From the NCBI GenBank assembly GCA_964624795.1, contig CAZUZS010000132.1:1-7544 (forward strand): DNA of 7,544 bases, read 5' to 3'. Source of the stretch: CAZUZS01 sp964624795. Its GTDB lineage: Bacteria; Calditrichota; Calditrichia; RBG-13-44-9. A model generated the notes under the pieces. It ran no database searches, was not told where the DNA came from, and was given only the letters and a program-made list of their open reading frames with translations. Shown one piece after another: positions 5,248-7,544 of this stretch. Positions within the stretch are counted from its first letter, which is position 1, and the number at the start of each line of letters is the position of its first letter. Made by a program: the position numbers and the translations under genes.

Positions 5248-5895
5248 CTAAGAAAACGGTCCCCGTTTCTTGAAAAAGTTTTTGAAGAAATCCTGTCCAA
5301 CGCCCCAGTGCCGGTATTTGTGGCGAAGATAGAAAAATCCGACCACCATTCCGCCTAAGTGGGCAATATGTGCGATACCGGTGTTGGATTGGCTGTAGGC
5401 GGATAGGAATTCAAAAGCTCCTAAAATAAGCGCCAGGTATTTCATCTTAATCGGGAACAGGAAATATAGATAAACATAGCGATCCGGGAAGAAAAGGGCA
5501 TAAGCCGCTAATATGCCGTAAATGGCTCCCGAAGCGCCTATTGTGGGGATGGGTGAATTCCAGTTAAAAATTGTCGTGGAAATACCTGCCGCAATTCCGG
5601 TTAGGAAATAGAACTTGAGGAATTCTTTCGTGCCCCAGGTGCGTTCCAGCTCCACCCCAAACATCCAGAGCGCAAACATATTAAAGAATATGTGGCCAAA
5701 GCCCCCATGCAGGAACATGTAGGTAACAAGCTGCCATATAAAAAAATGATGGGTAACAAGCGTTGGCACCAATCCGAAATAGTAAATCGGGACTAAAGCG
5801 GGGGCAAGCATTTGCACCAAGAAAACGGTAACATTGGCGAGAAGCAGATTCTTGACTGCCGGCGTCATCATGCCAAAGCCTGATTGATTATACAT
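5248..5895 (-). CDS. Rhomboid-family intramembrane serine protease
   Basis: 215 residues with about six membrane helices, the minimal bacterial rhomboid fold. The catalytic serine is Ser122 in GASGAIYG (120-127) and the catalytic histidine is His179 in AHLGG (178-182). His68 and Asn72 form the HxxxN motif of the second helix that stabilises the reaction intermediate. WQLVTYMFLHGGFGHIFFNM (54-73) is typical. All required residues are present, so it should cleave membrane-spanning substrates within the cytoplasmic membrane. The C-terminus (about 190-215) is basic and probably cytoplasmic. A good ribosome-binding site (AGAAGGA, plus strand 5902-5908) precedes the ATG. It starts 16 nt after proS ends, indicating one transcript. 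Proximity to proS does not reveal the substrate. Confidence 0.94.
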   Translation of the reverse strand: MYNQSGFGMMTPAVKNLLLANVTVFLVQMLAPALVPIYYFGLVPTLVTHHFFIWQLVTYMFLHGGFGHIFFNMFALWMFGVELERTWGTKEFLKFYFLTGIAAGISTTIFNWNSPIPTIGASGAIYGILAAYALFFPDRYVYLYFLFPIKMKYLALILGAFEFLSAYSQSNTGIAHIAHLGGMVVGFFYLRHKYRHWGVGQDFFKNFFKKRGPFS

Positions 5896-5911
5896 AAATT
5901 ATCCTTCTGAT

Positions 5912-7339
5912 TTAATATGCTTTCGCAAAAACTACCCGCCCGTCGGATTCTTTCCCGCAAATTATGCATTTGCCGGATTCCGTTTCCCGTTCGAAAGGAA
6001 TGCTTCGGATAGTCGCTTTGGTATCGTCTTTAACCTTTTCTTCGCACTCGGCGGAACCGCACCAGTGAGCTTCGATAAAGCCGCCCTTTTCCTCCAGGAT
6101 TTTTTTGAAATCAGCATAGTCATTCGCGCGGAAGGTATTTGCGGCCCTGAATTCGAGAGCACGGTTGAAGAGATCTTTCTGAATCTGCTCCAGCACTTCT
6201 CCCACGCGGATTGCCAGGGAATCCACGGAAACCGGAATTTTTTCCCGCGTATCGCGACGCACCAATGTTACCTGGTTGTTCTCCACATCCCTGGGACCAA
6301 TCTCGATTCGCAGCGGCACGCCAACCATTTCCCACTCCGCATATTTGTATCCCGGTTTATACTGCTCGCGGTCATCCAATTTCACTGAGTATGTGGCTTT
6401 TAATTGAGAATAAATTTTATCTGTAAATTCGAACACCTGCTGCCTGTTTGCTTCTTTCCAGATCGGGATAATGACCACCTGGGTTTGCGCCAAACGGGGC
6501 GGAATTATAATGCCGTTATCATCACCATGGGTCATGATTAGCGCACCGATCAGACGCGTGCTCACTCCCCAACTGGTCGCAAACACATATTTCTGATCGC
6601 CATCTTTATCCTGAAATTTTACATCGAATGCTTTGGCGAAATTTTCTCCCAGGTTGTGAGAGGTGCCGGCTTGCAGCGCTTTACCGTCCTGCATCAATGC
6701 CTCGATGCTGTAAGTGTGCTTGGCGCCGGCAAATTTCTCGGACTCCGACTTCCTGCCGGTAATAACCGGCATCGCCATGTAATCTTCCGCAAAGCGGCGA
6801 TAAACCTCCAGTATTTTCCGGGTTTCTTCCTCTGCTTCCTCGTATGTGGCGTGAGCCGTGTGCCCTTCCTGCCACAAAAATTCGGTAGTTCGCAGGAAAA
6901 GGCGGGTACGCATTTCCCACCGTACCACGTTAGCCCACTGGTTGTACAAAATGGGCAGGTCACGATAGGACATGATCCACTTTTTATACATGCTCCAAAT
7001 GATTGTTTCAGAGGTCGGGCGAACATAAAGCGGCTCCTCCAGCTCCTGCCCGCCGCCAATGGTGACAACAGCGCATTCCGGGGCAAAGCCTTCCACGTGT
7101 TCCGCTTCCTTTTTCATGAAGCTCTCCGGGATGAACATTGGGAAATAAGCATTTACGTGGCCGGTTTCCTTAAACATATCATCCAGAACCCGTTGCATGC
7201 GTTCCCAGATGGCAAATCCGTTGGGGCGAATCACCATACAGCCCTTCACCGGGGAGTAATCTGCCAGTTTCCCCTGAATAATGACGTCTGTGTACCAGCG
7301 GCTGTAGTCTTCTGCCCGGGGTGTAATGCGTTCTGCCAT
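5912..7339 (-). CDS. proS: Prolyl-tRNA synthetase (archaeal/eukaryotic-like class)
   Basis: 475 residues, the normal length for this class. It joins proline to tRNA-Pro in the cytoplasm. Class II motif 2 spans the region of RWEMRTRLFLRTTEFLWQEG (about 136-155). Motif 3 is seen in STRLIGALIMTHGDDNG (from about 260). VRPTSET follows the usual activation-site pattern. The C-terminal domain has four zinc-ligand cysteines, Cys427, Cys432, Cys458 and Cys461, and the protein ends in tyrosine, which are marks of the archaeal/eukaryotic-like ProRS. It lacks the long editing insertion of the bacterial ProRS type. The start is supported by an AAAGGAG ribosome-binding site (plus strand 7348-7354) eight bases upstream and a promoter just before it. 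It heads a unit with the rhomboid gene and the small cysteine-rich gene. Confidence 0.97.
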   Translation of the reverse strand: MAERITPRAEDYSRWYTDVIIQGKLADYSPVKGCMVIRPNGFAIWERMQRVLDDMFKETGHVNAYFPMFIPESFMKKEAEHVEGFAPECAVVTIGGGQELEEPLYVRPTSETIIWSMYKKWIMSYRDLPILYNQWANVVRWEMRTRLFLRTTEFLWQEGHTAHATYEEAEEETRKILEVYRRFAEDYMAMPVITGRKSESEKFAGAKHTYSIEALMQDGKALQAGTSHNLGENFAKAFDVKFQDKDGDQKYVFATSWGVSTRLIGALIMTHGDDNGIIIPPRLAQTQVVIIPIWKEANRQQVFEFTDKIYSQLKATYSVKLDDREQYKPGYKYAEWEMVGVPLRIEIGPRDVENNQVTLVRRDTREKIPVSVDSLAIRVGEVLEQIQKDLFNRALEFRAANTFRANDYADFKKILEEKGGFIEAHWCGSAECEEKVKDDTKATIRSIPFERETESGKCIICGKESDGRVVFAKAY

Positions 7340-7377
7340 TCAACAAACTCCTTTGTCACGTCCGATTTTAGTTACCT

Positions 7378-7406
7378 TTAATAATAATAAACAATTCGGG
7401 TGTCAA
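7378..7406 (-). promoter_or_regulatory. Sigma-70-type promoter of proS
   Basis: On the minus strand a perfect -35 box TTGACA (7406-7401) is followed after 17 bases by TATTAA (7383-7378), four of six matches to TATAAT; TATTAT repeats just upstream offer alternative -10 boxes with shorter spacing. Predicted start of transcription is near 7371, giving a leader of about 31 nt, too short for a T-box riboswitch. Confidence 0.55.
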
Positions 7407-7544
7407 GCTAAATGTTTTTTTCAGGAATTAACATCCGAATCCGATATTATCTTGTAAGTGAAATAAAAACAATATATTTCATCGATTCCTGATTTTTGAG
7501 GTGGGAATTTACATTACGGCTGGTGAAAAACCAAACGGAAAGTG
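7407..7544. other. Upstream edge region, no supported gene
   Basis: AT-rich sequence ahead of the proS promoter. On the plus strand a frame is open from 7462 to the window end without an ATG; from a GTG at 7501 it would read VGIYITAGEKPNGK. This could be the beginning of a divergent gene, but the GTG has no properly spaced ribosome-binding site and only 44 bases are visible. On the minus strand no long frame enters the window. Confidence 0.3.

Noticed and set aside
6656..7381. 241-codon open frame on the plus strand
   Set aside because: It is antisense to proS over nearly its whole length, with no domain and no ribosome-binding site that I can see.
7462..7544. Start of a divergent gene at the right edge
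   Set aside because: Only 44 bases follow the GTG candidate, there is no well-spaced ribosome-binding site, and another frame is equally plausible. It is recorded only as edge sequence.

Overview
All supported genes in this window lie on the minus strand, so transcription reads from high to low coordinates. The sequence is moderately AT-rich. It encodes a C-terminal-tyrosine, zinc-type prolyl-tRNA synthetase of the archaeal/eukaryotic-like class, and a HybA/HybB-like respiratory membrane module tied to several GcvH-like proteins. This suggests a Gram-negative, probably anaerobic or facultative environmental bacterium. My best guess is the Calditrichota/KSB1/Ignavibacteria neighbourhood; this is inference from gene types, not from a marker gene.

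Right half (7544 to 4966), a housekeeping transcription unit. A sigma-70-like promoter (about 7378-7406) precedes proS (7339-5912). A rhomboid-family intramembrane serine protease (5895-5248) follows 16 nt later. A 77-residue cysteine-rich protein (5199-4966) whose first half resembles DUF1540 comes after that. A weak terminator-like structure lies at about 4769-4819.

Middle (4965 to 4442), a 524-nt AT-rich intergenic region with no supported gene. It holds three copies of CGTTGAAT (two forming a perfect 10-bp inverted repeat), a near-consensus sigma-54 -24/-12 element 55 nt upstream of the next start codon, and an 8-bp inverted repeat that could pair with the ribosome-binding site of that gene.

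Left half (4441 to 1), the most interesting part. It is a five-gene cluster: a membrane-anchored GcvH-like protein (4441-3785); a Tat-exported 16-cysteine ferredoxin of HybA type (3726-2863); a roughly ten-helix HybB/NrfD-type quinone-reactive membrane subunit (2861-1560); a second membrane-anchored GcvH-like protein (1581-889); and a third, soluble GcvH-like protein with an N-terminal four-cysteine motif (770 to beyond position 1). The gene junctions are tight (58-nt gap, 1-nt gap, 22-nt overlap, 118-nt gap). No glycine-cleavage P, T or L protein is present, and no molybdenum, NiFe or haem catalytic subunit is visible. The inferred picture is a membrane redox complex: the iron-sulfur protein and membrane subunit exchange electrons with the quinone pool, and lipoyl-type domains, probably on the cytoplasmic face, carry dithiol electrons or a bound intermediate. 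The substrate is unknown.
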